From Oryzias latipes (taxonomy: Eukaryota; Chordata; Actinopteri; Beloniformes; Adrianichthyidae): a DNA stretch of 64,000 bases. The DNA lies in NCBI RefSeq assembly GCF_002234675.1, contig NC_019877.2, positions 465,001-529,000 of the forward strand, in the 5' to 3' direction. How positions within the stretch are numbered: the first letter of the stretch is position 1; each line of letters begins with the position of its first letter. Shown piece by piece: positions 11,912 through 34,199 of this stretch. A program made the position numbers and the translations under genes. The notes below the pieces were generated by a model. It was not told where the DNA came from. It was given only the letters and a program-made list of their open reading frames with translations, and ran no database searches.

Positions 11912-14277
11912 TCAGTCCAGAGCGGCGTGCAGCAGCATGCCCTGAACCCCCGCAGACTTGGACCTCTTCATCTTCTCGATGGCCTTCTGCAGGTCGCTCT
12001 GCTGGATGGGTCGGATGTAGTCCTCACTGCGGGACGACAGCAGCCAATGAGAGTCAGGGACCACTGAGGGAGGGGGTTCTGCAGAACTGTTCGACAGGAA
12101 CCGCTGAGGGAGGGGCTGTTCTATGACAAAAATCAACTGGGGGGTATTTGTGTCTGCTGTGCACCTGCTAACAATTTCAATGTAGACACAGAAACCTCTG
12201 AATGTGTGTGTGGGTGAGTGTGCACGTGGGTGAGTGCACGTGCGTGCTTGGCCTGACCTCTCGCTCTGGTTGTGGACGAAGTCTCGGACGCACAGCAGCG
12301 CGGCGTCGCGACACATTTCTCTGAGGTCACTTCCTGAGAAACCGTCCGTCTCCTTGGCGACATCCAGAAGGTTGACCTGAGAGTCCACCTGAGAGCGGGG
12401 GTGGGGTGGAGGAGTAATATGACATAAAACGGCGTAAACAAAAGCGGTTCCTCATCAGAAACTTCATCAGGATGAAGAACAAATGCTGTGCATGATGGGA
12501 AAAAGCCAAAAGGTGGCGTCCTGGACCGGGCTGGTGGTTTGTGTGTGTGCAGGTGAACTCACGCCCTCGTCCTGCAGGATCAGCTCCAGGATCTTCTCCC
12601 GCTGCTTCGCGCTCTGCAGGAACAAACGCAGTCAGAACCGGTACCGGTCCAGCGGACGCGCCGCAGGCGGGGGATACGTACGGGCTGGTTGATGTGAAAG
12701 CGGGTCGGCATCCGCCGCAGGATGGCCGAGTCCAGGTCCTGGGGACGGTTGGTGGCCCCCATGATGATCACCTGACACACACACACACACACAGAGCTCA
12801 CAAAGCTGCCGCCACAGGCGCACAAACCCATGGCGGGCGCGTACCTGGCAGTAGTGGTCCGTGTCCAGCCCGTCCCACAGACTCATGAACTGGGCCTTCA
12901 TCATGGCCGTGGCCTCGTGGTCCGAGCTGGAGCGGCTCCTCAGGAAGGAGTCTGTTCAAACACAAACATTCCCACAGTGACGCCTGCAGGCTGAACGCTC
13001 TGAGGGGACGGAATCGAACCCTTTCCTCCACTGAACGTGTTTGTGACGCGTTTAAAAGGTGAAAAACAGAAACTGATCCGCTTCACACAGTCAGGGTCGA
13101 CTGAAGGAGACGGAGCTCCAGGATGTGGAGGCATTCTGTCTCTGCACCACCAGAACCCAGTTTGGTTTGTTTTACCGCCAGTAGGTCAGAGCCGGTCCTG
13201 GTTCTGTTCTTAACCTTAACGGACAGAACTTCCAGGTGCATCCAGTGGCCGGAGGCGGTCCGGTTATTGGATGATGCCTTTCTCTCCGCGGGTACGAGGA
13301 GAGCTCTTGCCCCAGGGGGAGGAGTTAAAACATCCTGGGGTTTTATTCATGATTGATGGAAGGAGTGGGTGTGTGCACGTGAGTGTGCACGTGAGTGTGT
13401 GGGACAGTTTGGGGGGATTCTCAGGCTTGCAGCTAAAAAACCCATGGATGATGTTCTGCTCGTCTTCCTCACCGATCTCGTCGATGAAGATGATGGACGG
13501 CTGCAGCTTGACAGCCAATGAGAAGACGGCAGCCGCCAGCTTCTGTGACTCGCCGTACCACTTGTCCGTCAGCGTGCTCGGCTGCAGGTTGATGAAGCGA
13601 AACCCCGCCTCCTTGGCCGTTGCCTTGGCAATCAGCGTTTTGCCACATCCGGGCGGCCCGTAGAGGAGCACGCCTGCGACCGCGAAGACCAGGTGGTTAG
13701 GGTCAAGACTGGACACACAGACCAGGAAGGTGACCTCTGACCTTTGGGGGGCTGCAGGAGCCTGGACCCCTGGAACAGGTGTCTCTTTTGAACAGGTAAG
13801 ATCACCGTCTCCTTCAGTTCTGTGATCACCTCGTCCAGACCGGCGATGTCCCTCCAGGTGATCTGCTGGCGGGTCAAAGGTCAGAGCAGGCGCCAGCTCA
13901 CCTGCAGCGTGACGTGACGAGAACTTACCTGCATGCTGAGCGGGTCCACCAGGTGAGCGGCGATGCTCATCTCGTACTCCGACAGTTTCACGTTCTTCAC
14001 GCCGATCTTGTCCATCAGTTTCTCTGCCTGTCGGACACACATCAGTTCTAGAGGTTCTGCATCTGCGCCGGAAGACGGTCACGCCAAAGCTCCGCCCCTC
14101 TACCTGTTTCTTGGCCTCCACCTTCTGCTTCCTGGTGGGGTCGATGGCGTCCACCATCCACTTGATGGTGAAGTAGGTGACGGCTCCAAATATGGTGAGG
14201 CGGAAGAGCAGGCCGATGACCTCGTTCCTGCCCAGCGGACGGGTGATGTTCTCAGTGGGGACCTCCCTCAGCACCAT
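11912..14277 (-). CDS. atad1: ATPase family AAA domain-containing 1 (Msp1/thorase), complete, 9 coding exons
   Basis: Tail-anchored-protein extractase of the mitochondrial outer membrane and peroxisomes; in neurons it also disassembles AMPA-receptor/GRIP complexes. Exons, high to low: 14277-14104, 14027-13929, 13862-13742, 13673-13473, 12951-12845, 12771-12682, 12613-12563, 12388-12258, 12026-11912. They total 1,089 nt, or 362 residues (human 361). The N-terminal membrane segment is at about 20-42. Walker A GPPGCGKT is at 137-144 and Walker B FIDEID ends at 199. The sensor region is [11 protein letters not shown], followed by RRMPTRFHI and the C-terminal [13 protein letters not shown]. The gene is head to head with pten. 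The third coding exon is preceded by CAGCAG, so a one-glutamine NAGNAG splice variant is possible; I used the second AG to match the human protein. Confidence 0.95.
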
Positions 14278-14847
14278 CTTCAGATGTGGAGGAGAACCTT
14301 CAGGTGAGGAGACAGAGGCACAGACGCGTCTGAGTCCAGTTCTGAGGTTGACCTTCCGGTCAGAACCAGAGCATATCAGCTGTTCCACTGATGAGAAAAA
14401 AACTATTAATTTCAATGTGCTAATGTCCTCGATTCTTCAAAATAAAAGCTGCTGGTCGGGATGACCATGAAAAAGGAGCAAACATGGATGTTTCCCGGCA
14501 TGCTTGATGTCAGATCTGTGGACCATCTCTTTTAGTTTGACAGACATTTTAGTGAATTAATAATAAGATTATTCATCGCTTCTCACAGCTTGTTTTCACC
14601 CTTTGAGAGCTCGTGCGCAGCCCGGGAACCTCTCAGTCCTTCAATGATGAAACCGGAAGGAACCCGGTATTACTAGCTTCTTTAGCATTAGCTTAGCTTG
14701 ACCTTCGGGTTCTGGTGATTTTTGGGCGTCATAATTAGGACAAACGTGGCAAATATTCCACGGGGAACATTCTAGTGACAGGTTCCGGTCCAGTCTGCTG
14801 AGAATGAGAGTGGAAGGGTGGTTTCGGTTCGGAAACGCGGAGCTCAC

Positions 14848-14935
14848 CTGTACGTCTGTTCAGCTTCTGTCGTAACCGGCCGGTCTACTTCTTCTCCTCG
14901 TTCAGAAAACGCTCGCGGCGCTGAGCGCCACCTGG
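14848..14935 (-). other. Probable untranslated first exon of atad1
   Basis: On the reverse strand a good donor, CAG|GTGAGC, ends at 14848 after GC-rich sequence. No ATG-led frame fits the protein here, and the coding exon (14277) needs an upstream leader. The 5' end is a guess. The final position of this exon rests on the donor only. Confidence 0.5.
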
Positions 14936-20565
<5,630 letters not shown>

Positions 20566-22765
20566 CGGCGCCAGACTCCTACAGCGTGTAAATACCAGGA
20601 TGTTCTGGCAGTCAAGAACCTGGACTGGGTCAGAACTTACCCCCACCTGCACCCACCTCCCATGACCACAGCTGGACAATCATGATGGGCAATAGGGAGG
20701 CGAGTGGGCGGGGCAGGGCAGAAGTGACAGGTGACAGATTTCATCAGGGGGCGGAGCCAAAGCTGAATCAAACTTAGAGGACGAGGACTTGTGACGGAAC
20801 CCGGCCCCTCCCCCTGATCCGTCTGGACTCTTGCCCGCTCAGATCCACGTCAGTTTCCCTTTGACCTGCACTGGCCCGGGTTTGGTTCTGCTGACCCACA
20901 TCTCTTCAGCGTCAGCCAATCGTAGTTTGATCATCTTAGTCTCCAGAGAAGAAGCTGAGGGTTAAAGTCCAGTTCTGACCAAGAGTTCTGGACTCTGGAT
21001 TCGGGTTACGTCTCAGCCTGGACCGCAGCCCGAGCCTTTAATCCAGATTTTAGGTTCTGGATATTGGTTGAGTTTGTTCTGGTCTTCTTCTGCACACAAA
21101 CATCCAATCAGCTCGCAGAAAGCAGAGCTGGTTCCGTTGGACTTTCTCAGATCATTAAGCTACACGACGGACCCGCGGGTCCACACTTGAGCCAAGACTC
21201 CCTCCCAGACGGAGCGCTCTGATGGCCAGTCGGCTCAGAGTCCTGGTGCCGTGTTAACGCGCCGGGCCAGAACCCGGCCCAGTGCTCCCAATCACTCTGG
21301 TGGATCCATAAGCTAAGATGATTATCAGGCCCGTTTGGGTCACGCTTTAGGCGGACTTAAGCTGCCTCTCAATCAGCTCTGGGCAGAACCTCGCTAATTC
21401 TGTCTGCAAACTGACCATCCCGCCCAAGTTTGTCAGAACCAGAACCAAGTCACTGAAGCTTATTTTCATTAGATACTCTGGTCCGGTTCTGGGTCTGAGC
21501 TCTGATGATTACAGAGTCGATGTTCTGAACCAAACCAATAAGTCCGACTCCAACTAAGATGGTTCTGACCCGCCTTTATAACCAGAGCTTCTTTGACCAT
21601 TTGCCTTTGGGTCTTATGGTTCTGATGACCCATTTTCCTCCTCATCTGGTGCTAAACTAACTGCGGTCATCCCAGCCATTGCGAGCACAGACTCAAGTGG
21701 AGGAAGGGGTTCTGTCTGGTTCTGGGCCTGTGGCGCTGACCCGTAGGTGCTTAGTTATCTGGTTCTGGAGCTGTCGTCCACCCGTGGTGCTCTCTCTGCT
21801 TGTCCAGTTCTTCTCTGTAGCTTCATTGTCGGCCCGGCCCGAGTCCTGTTGGTTCTGTTCCACCCAACGCAGGATTTGGACCAGAGCCGATCACAAAAGT
21901 ACTCCCAGGACCCAGTTGTGATTGGATCAGTCTGAGACTTGAGTGAACCTCGGTTTGATCGGATCAGAACAAGTGAGCAGAACCAAAAATTCTGAGCTTT
22001 GACGGCGTTCGACCTGAAAAAAAACAAGCATCTCTTTAGAAGTGGGTCAGAACTTTAAGGAGCCGGACAGTTCTGGTTCCTCCTGTTGGGCTGAACAGCA
22101 TTTGGGTTTTCCATGGATCCAAACGGTTTAGATGACCCGTTCTGGTTCTTCTGAACATGTCAGGTGTGGACACAGAACATCTGATGTTAGCTCTGGTTCT
22201 GTTCTGGGTCAAGCAGGTTCTATGTCCATCTTGCCACTGAACCACCTGACCCAAAGTTCAGTTAGATTTTTATTAGCTTCTTTTTTTAATTTGGTTCTGT
22301 TCTTTGGGCCCGGTTCCTTCACTCCTCAGAAAAGTCAGCTGACAAACGGACTCAAACTGGATCAGTGGTTCAGGGTCTAACAGAACCTTCTTCTTGTTGG
22401 TACGTCAACGTCGGTCAGAATGCAGAACCGTGCTAGCCACGCCCCCTGCTGTGAGCCCCACCCCTTTACAACCTTCTTCCAGCTAGTCCACAGACGTTCC
22501 TCTGCTGGTTCTGCTCCAGTCCAACAGAACCTGGTTAAAAACGCACCACTTGGTTCTGAATCCAGACTGGCACCGATGTGGTTCTTAGTCTATTTAACCT
22601 GGTTTTGGTTTTAAACTCTGCAAACAGAAACGTCCTGATACTTGACTACCTGTCGCCATGGAAACATGTTAAACTGACCCCTCCCACATTCTTTTATTCT
22701 GCCTATTCTTGTTTTATAATGAAATAAAAACACTGTAAAGGTGAATAAACTATTTATAAACTGCT
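20566..22765 (+). other. pten 3'UTR with poly(A) signals
   Basis: About 2.2 kb after the stop has no convincing coding frame and ends with two clear AATAAA signals at 22723-22728 and 22744-22749. A long 3'UTR is typical of PTEN. The true end was not observed. Confidence 0.65.
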
Positions 22766-22882
22766 GATTGTCGTGGAAATGTTTTCAAAGCTGAACTGAC
22801 CAAAAGTCTCTGAACACCTGGATCAGGTGGGAAGAAGGAAACCGGCTTTCACTAGCCAAACGTTTGAGCTTTTATTTTGTAA

Positions 22883-23377
22883 ACGACTGTAGTAAACCAC
22901 CTTCCTGTTCCCCCGAAGTCTGAGGACACCAGCTTAATCCTAACCGACACCAGCGGCGAAGGTGAAGAAGAGTCTGAGGAAGAGGAGTTGGCTTTGTCGC
23001 AGCAAACGCCTGGAGAACGGCGAGCAGAAACGAGGTCACGCTCGGAGACTCGTGGGCGGCGGCCAGAACCTGTTCTGCTTCATCTGCTGCTAAAAAAAGA
23101 TCAGAAAGCCGCGGACGGCGCCCTGCCGCATCTTCAACCAGCCCGCCGGACGGATGGCGGACGTGCTCCGTCTGCAGACGGGAACCGGGCGGGTCAGAAC
23201 CTGCAGGGAGACGGGACGGACCAAAGACCGGACCACCGTGCTCAGGGGCCGGAGAGGGGGCGGGCCAAAAACCATCAAACCCAGAAGACATGGAAGGAAA
23301 CCAAACGCGCCATACGCCAACAACGGCGAGGAGGGGTTGGACAGGAAGTCAACAAAAACAGAAGGGGAATGCGGTGA
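22883..23377 (+). other. Uncharacterised GC-rich open stretch (164 codons, no stop)
   Basis: One forward frame stays open from just after a TAA at 22880 to a stop at 23375. Its first part is acidic (GEGEEESEEEE), followed by an arginine-rich part. The opposite strand is also open over much of it, which GC-rich sequence can do by chance. I recognise no family, and a nearby donor-like CAG|GTGAGA at 23402 lies beyond the stop. It sits between the convergent 3' ends of pten and rnls. It is most likely non-coding or a lost exon. Confidence 0.2.
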
Positions 23378-23541
23378 GGATGCAGGAAATTCTACCTGGA
23401 CAGGTGAGAGGAAGGAAACTACAGGGAGGAACTGAACCAGGAACCAGGCTGCGTGTTTTGGGGCTTGTTAGCCATGTGGCAGGTTCACCTGTCCAGGTGT
23501 GCCTTAAAGACCAGGAAAGCTTAAAGACAGAAAACACGGCT

Positions 23542-23547
23542 TTTATT
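23542..23547 (-). terminator. Poly(A) signal of rnls
   Basis: AATAAA on the reverse strand, 71 bases beyond the rnls stop codon. It is the first canonical hexamer after the gene. Confidence 0.65.
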
Positions 23548-23617
23548 TAGAGGAAACAAACATCAGAGCCACTCTCAGACAACAGTCTGATTGGCTGCTG
23601 GCAGATGGGGGCGGGGC

Positions 23618-28199
<4,582 letters not shown>

Positions 28200-28263
28200 C
28201 GCCGCTGCGGGAGACCCGGGGGTCACGTGATCACAGTCCAGCAGGGGACTCGCAGGAGAGCAG
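28200..28263 (+). other. Probable untranslated first exon of the acid lipase gene
   Basis: A strong donor, CAG|GTGAGA, follows 28263. The coding exon begins just after a TGTGTCAG acceptor at about 28848, three bases before ATG, so an upstream leader exon is needed. The start is approximate. Confidence 0.5.
28222..28231 (+). promoter_or_regulatory. CLEAR-like E-box (GTCACGTGAT) at the lipase 5' end
   Basis: It matches the TFEB/TFE3 CLEAR consensus GTCACGTGAC at nine of ten bases. It lies 32 bases upstream of the end of the likely first untranslated exon, the position typical for lysosomal genes. Mammalian LIPA is a TFEB-network gene, so control by lysosomal stress is a reasonable inference. 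Confidence 0.6.
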
Positions 28264-28851
28264 GTGAGAGGCGAACTTTACCTGAACGGAAGCTGCTTTG
28301 TTAGCGCGTAATTACCGCGTTTGGGTCGGAACCGACAGGACGGAGAGAGTTTGGGAAGAAAAACAGGCTGCAAACTTGGAAGACAGTCTGGAAGCGGACT
28401 GGAGAAGGGAGGGGGGGCAAGAAGTGGAAATACTTTAGATTATTGTAACAGTCTGCAAACAGAAAGACAGAAACATTTCTGCCGACGACTGATTATAAAC
28501 CAACAGGCGTGAAGGGAAAACAGGGAAACAGTCTGCAAAAAGAATCAGGCAGTAAAGGGAGCTTGGAGAGATCAATGATGTTAAAAAAACAGTCACGTGA
28601 CCACATTTTCCGATCAAATCAGGCCGAGAAGCCGCAGGAAGAGATCAGCTGCCTGATCTATGAAAACCGGTAAAAGTCGTTGAACTGTCGGTGACGCAAA
28701 CGTCTTCAGCGCGCCGCGGGGGTTCCTCTTCATCATCATCATCATCATCGTCAGCTGCTCAGTCTTGACTTGAAGAACCAGTTATGATGGGGAGCCTTGA
28801 AGGCAGCATCTTAATGTGTGTGTTGGTGTGTGTGCGTGCGTGTGTCAGACC

Positions 28852-31800
28852 ATGGCGTGTGTGTTGGCGTGTGTGCTGCTTCTCTGTGCTCTGGTCCACA
28901 GGAGCTCATCATGTGCGTCCACTCAACGATGCTCTGATGAACGGACGCAGAAACTGGACCCTGAAGTGAACATGAACATTGTGAGTTCACACACACACAC
29001 ACACACCCACCCACACACACACCCACACACACACACACTTTGGGTTTGTGGGACACACCACGACCTGAACAGGTCCACACACCTGCACTTCCTGCACCCT
29101 TTCACATTAAAAGCGGACTCTGACCTGAAGAGCTGTTTGTTCGGTGACGCTGCAGGTGAAAGGTCATCACAGAGTTGGGACCCTGCTGAAATTATGGGAT
29201 GTTTCTGTTTCAGTGAGCTGGCAGGTCTCCGGGGTGGGGGGTGAGCTGGAGTTGGGGTACTTCCTGCCTGTGTTCGTCTTGGGCTTTACCGTTTGCTGCC
29301 ATGTGTTTGTGTGGTCCAGTCAGAGATCATCAGGAGGTGGGGTTATCCGGCAGAGGAGCACGAGGTCGTGACGGAGGACGGGTACATTTTGAGCGTCAAC
29401 AGGATCCCGAGTGGACTTAAACGCACCGCAGGTCAGTGTCACAACAGAAACAGGAAGTTCAGTCCTGACATCTGACTGCACTTCCCCAAAGAGAACATTT
29501 CCTAAACTTTCACTTCCTTTACTGACCCGGTTTGCTGAAGTGGTTCTTTCCACTAGATCAGGTTCTCACTGATCTAGGAAGACCTGGTTCTAACAGGTCT
29601 GACATTTTCCTGGTTCCTGGCAGGTCCGAAGCCGGCGGTCCTCCTGCAGCACGGCCTTCTGGCGGCGGGCAGTAACTGGGTCACCAACCCTCCGAGCTCC
29701 AGTCTGGGCTTCGTTCTGGCCGACGCCGGTTACGATGTGTGGATCGGAAACAGCCGGGGAAACACCTGGTCCAAGAGGCACCGGACCCTCACACCAGACC
29801 AGGAGGACTTCTGGAAGTTCAGGTACGATCCGTGACATCCTCTCTGAGAAGAGTTTCAGGTGACCTCTCAGGTGTCGACCCTTCTCTTCAGTTATGATGA
29901 GATGGCTCTGAAGGATCTTCCCGCCGTCATAAACCACGTCCTGAATGTGACGGCCCAGGACCAGATCTTCTACATCGGACACTCTCAGGGAACAACCATC
30001 GGTAAATCTTCTGTGCTTTCATTTTTGAAACAGTCCCTTGTTTCTTGGCACCAACAGGCCTCCGTACATTTTATTGCTTGTTTCCCAGCATTCATGGCAT
30101 TCTCGGCGCTGCCAGAACTGGCCAGTAAGGTCAAGCTTTTCTTCGGTTTGGCTCCCGTAGCGACTGTGGCGTTCACCAACAGTCCGATGACCAAACTGTC
30201 CGTCCTGCCTGACGCCCTCATCTGGGTAAGAGTCACATGACCGCCTGCAGCTCTCTGTTTTAACAAGGATCAGACTGAACCCCCTGTAGGCCTATAGAGG
30301 TAATACGACTGTCGCCCCCTGCAGGACCTGTTTGGTAAGCGGGACTTCCTGCCTCAGAGCGACTACATCAAGTGGATGGCGGAGCACATCTGTGGCAAGC
30401 GTCTACTCAGCGAGCTCTGCGGGAACATCTTCTTTGTTCTCTGCGGCTTTGACGAGAAAAACCTGAACATGGTTTGTGGGCCTGATCCAGGATCAGAGTT
30501 TGGTTCTGTTCTGGTTCTGGGTTTCTATCAAATCCACAAAGCTGCATTTCTGCAATCAAATCTCTGAATTCTGGCGTTTCAGACTCGGACTCCGGTCTAC
30601 ACGACCCACTGCCCTGCCGGGACATCGGTCCAGAACATGGTCCACTGGGCCCAGGTACGAGACCGGCTTTTGCTACAGATATAATAGTATTACTTCATAA
30701 TGCTAGAATATTAACTCTAATACTGCATAATACTGGATATTATCGCATAATACTGGATATTATTGCATAATACTGGATATTATTGCATAATACTGAATTC
30801 TACTGCATACAGATGCGACGCTTAAACCGTTTACCGTCTTTGGTTTACAGGCGGTTCATGGAGGGAAGCTGATGGGCTTTGACTTTGGACCTGCTGGAAA
30901 TATGAAGCATTACAACCAGGTAGGTCTGAACCCAACAAGGTCCAGTTCACACCAGGATCTTATATGATCCAGTTCACATCAAGATCTAAAAGGATCCGGT
31001 TCACATCAGGATCTTATAGGATCCAGTTCACATCAGGATCTTATAGGATCCGGTTTATACCAGGATCTAATAGGATCCAGTTCACATCAGGATCTAAAAA
31101 GATCCAGTTCACATCAGGGTCTCATAGGATCCGGTTTACATCAGGATCTAAAAGGATCCAGTTCACATCAGGATGTAATAGGATCCAGTTCACATCAGGA
31201 TCTAATAGGATCCGGTTCACATCAGGGTCTTATAGGATCCGGTTTACACCAGGATCTAATAGGATACAGTTCACATCAGGATCTAATAGGATCCGGTTCA
31301 CATCAGGATCTTATAGGATCCAGTTCACATCAGGATCTTATAGGATCTGGTTTATACCAGGATCTAATAGGATACAGTTCACATCAGGATCTAAAATGAT
31401 CCAGTTCACATAAGGATCTAAAATGATCCAGTTCACATCAGGGTCTCATAGGATCCGGTTTACATCAGGATCTAAAAGGATCCAGTTCACATCAGGATGT
31501 AATAGGATCCAGTTCACATCAGGATCTAATAGGATCCGGTTCACATCAGGGTCTTATAGGATCCGGTTTACACCAGGATCTTATAGGATCCGGTTTACAC
31601 CAGGATCTAATAGGATACAGTTCACATCAAGATCTAAAATGATCCAGTTCACATCAGGGTCTCATAGGATCCGGTTTACATCAGGATCTAAAAGGATCCA
31701 GTTCACATCAGGATGTAATAGGATCCAGTTCACATCAGGATCTAATAGGATCCGGTTCACATCAGGGTCTTATAGGATCCGGTTTACACCAGGATCTTAT

Positions 31801-33335
31801 AGGATCCGGTTTACACCAGGATCTAATAGGATCCAGTTCACATCAGGATCTAAAAAGATCCAGTTCACATCAGGGTCTCATAGGATCCGGTTTACATCAG
31901 GATCTAAAAGGATCCAGTTCACATCAGGATGTAATAGGATCCAGTTCACATCAGGATCTAATAGGATCCGGTTCACATCAGGGTCTTATAGGATCCGGTT
32001 TACACCAGGATCTAATAGGATACAGTTCACATCAGGATCTAATAGGATCCGGTTCACATCAGGATCTTATAGGATCCAGTTCACATCAGGATCTTATAGG
32101 ATCTGGTTTATACCAGGATCTAATAGGATACAGTTCACATCAGGATCTAAAATGATCCAGTTCACATAAGGATCTAAAATGATCCAGTTCACATCAGGGT
32201 CTCATAGGATCCGGTTTACATCAGGATCTAAAAGGATCCAGTTCACATCAGGATGTAATAGGATCCAGTTCACATCAGGATCTAATAGGATCCGGTTCAC
32301 ATCAGGGTCTTATAGGATCCGGTTTACACCAGGATCTTATAGGATCCGGTTTACACCAGGATCTAATAGGATACAGTTCACATCAGGATCTAAAATGATC
32401 CAGTTCACATCAGGGTCTCATAGGATCCGGTTTACATCAGGATCTAAAAGGATCCAGTTCACATCAGGATGTAATAGGATCCAGTTCACATCAGGATCTA
32501 ATAGGATCCGGTTCACATCAGGGTCTTATAGGATCCGGTTTACACCAGGATCTTATAGGATCCGGTTTACACCAGGATCTAATAGGATACAGTTCACATC
32601 AGGATCTAAAATGATCCAGTTCACATCAGGGTCTCATAGGATCCGGTTTACATCAGGATCTAAAAGGATCCAGTTCACATCAGGATGTAATAGGATCCAG
32701 TTCACATCAGGATCTAATAGGATCCGGTTCACATCAGGGTCTTATAGGATCCAGTTTACACCAGGATCTTATAGGATTCGGTTTACACCAGGATCTAATA
32801 GGATCCAGTTCACATCAGGATCTAAAAGGATCCAGTTCAGATCAGGGTCTCATAGGATCCGGTTTACATCAGGATGTAAAAGGATCCAGTTCACATCAGG
32901 GTTTTAAGGGCATCAGGTCACAGATCTGGTGTTCATGGACACCCCCCCTCTTTCTTCCATGTCCATCCTTCAGTCCACCCCCCCTGAGTACCACGTCAAG
33001 GACATGAAGGTTCCCACCGCTCTGTTCTCCGGTGGACAAGACACCCTCGCAGATCCCAAAGACGTCGCGGTTCTTCTTACTCAGGTCAGTCGGAGTGACG
33101 CACCCCTTATCTCTACCCTTCACAATAAAAGCCTCAGATGATACCCTCTTTATAGTTGGACGCAAACTGTCGTGTTGTGTGAAAACAAAGTCCTGGTTTT
33201 GTCCTGCTGCAGGTCTCCAACCTGGTCTACCATCAGCACATCCAACACTGGGAACATCTGGACTTTATCTGGGGTCTGGATGCTCCGGAGCAGATGTTCC
33301 CGTCCATCCTGAAGCTGCTTCAGAAGCATCTGTAG
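28852..33335 (+). CDS. lipa: Lysosomal acid lipase/gastric lipase family, LIPA-type, complete, 10 exons
   Basis: Alpha/beta-hydrolase expected to cleave cholesteryl esters and triglycerides in lysosomes. Exons: 28852-28980, 29320-29431, 29624-29822, 29892-30001, 30089-30225, 30325-30471, 30583-30654, 30851-30919, 32974-33084, 33213-33335. They total 1,209 nt, or 402 residues. A signal peptide occupies about residues 2-21. Marker blocks are [29 protein letters not shown], the nucleophile elbow GHSQG (Ser178), GGQD (Asp348) and EHLDFIWG (His377). The blocks DLFG..FLPQS, ELCGN..F.LCGF..NLNM and VYTTH fit LIPA better than LIPF. By position (between rnls and ankrd22) it matches the mammalian LIPJ-LIPF-LIPK-LIPN-LIPM cluster, so the name may be lipf in some annotations. 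Intron 8 is filled by a 2-kb minisatellite. Confidence 0.93.
28983..29038. repeat. CA/ACAC microsatellite in lipase intron 1
   Basis: A run of ACAC with CCAC interruptions starts three bases after the exon 1 donor. Confidence 0.85.
30940..32905. repeat. 27-bp minisatellite with higher-order repeats, lipase intron 8
   Basis: About 73 units of 27 bases carry the core GGATCCAGTTCACATCAG and variants; many units contain GGATCC. Because 27 is divisible by 3, the array reads as long open frames of (R/M)I(Q/R)FTSGS(N/K/Y/H), which are an artefact. Units are ordered into 216-bp (8-unit) blocks starting at 31423, 31639, 32179, 32395 and 32611, and 324-bp (12-unit) blocks at 31099 and 31855. The combination 12+8+8 units repeats with a 756-bp period. 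It fills nearly the whole intron between coding exons 8 and 9. Confidence 0.97.
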
Positions 33336-33910
33336 AGACGAGCTGCTGTTTCTTTCCAGGCCCTGCAGAGTCCAGCAGGAGGAAGACTCTGGAATCCCCC
33401 ATATTCAGTCTCCGCCTCCTTCCTTCAGATGTTTCTGCAGCTGGACGACACGTTTTTAACCGCTGTGCCTAAATCTAATCACAGACATTCTGAATATCTG
33501 TTGAAGAACCAAACACTTTTGGGGATTTCATTCCAGAAGGTTGGATCACCTCAGTGATGAAGATCAATCGTCTTCATGGACGGTCTCTGCAGGCTGGACT
33601 CTGGTCCTGAGACATTTTGTTCTATTTGACCATAAATGTTCTGCTGGGTTCTGGTCCAGACTGTTGGCGGTCACACTCTTCAGTTTATGTTCCAGAGATT
33701 CTTCATCCTCCTGGGAAACATCATTATCATCATCATCAGCAAACCTGTTGCGTGCGTCACTTTAAGGACTGTTGAGGGTCTAAAAAAGAGTTCCTGTCTT
33801 CCGTTTGGTTTGTTGGTCTTCGCCTCAGTCAGAGGTTTGTCAGAAGGTCTCATGTTGGGAATCTTCTGGAAAAGTCTTCAGTTTTGCTCCTTTTGGTGAA
33901 TAAACGGCGG
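33336..33910 (+). other. Lipase 3'UTR with poly(A) signal
   Basis: Non-coding sequence after the stop. The first canonical AATAAA is at 33899-33904. The frames within it are short and unlike known proteins. Confidence 0.6.
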
Positions 33911-34199
33911 TTTTATGACCAGATGACCTCCTAGATGATTGGGATCCAGATGACCTCCTAGAGTTCTGCTTCCTGTCCTCGTGGAAGCTTCAGAGTTTTA
34001 AAGTCATGATGCTGAGAAATCGGGTCGTCCATGAAAGCGTTAAGAGGAAGTGAAGCGCTTCTCGTAGATTATGCAACTGGAAGTGTAAAACAACAAAAAA
34101 AACACAATATTACAATAAAAACCCACCCATCCCCCGGACCACTCCCCTCCTGATGTGACCCATGACCCCACACTCAATGAACACTTGTGATAGTTCCTA

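Noticed and set aside
13264-14415. A 383-codon unspliced reverse frame over atad1
   Set aside because: It joins real exons 1 and 4 by reading through introns and through exons 2 and 3 in the wrong frame. The spliced model gives the correct 362-residue AAA protein.
29623-30240. Possible pseudogene status of the lipase because of the huge intron repeat
   Set aside because: All ten exons are in frame with intact catalytic Ser, Asp and His and proper splice sites, so the gene looks functional.
30964-32907. Three long open frames (149, 248 and 242 codons) of an (R/M)I(Q/R)FTSGS repeat protein
   Set aside because: They are produced by a 27-bp intronic minisatellite whose unit length is divisible by 3. 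They lie between two well-defined lipase exons and have no start context or splice support.
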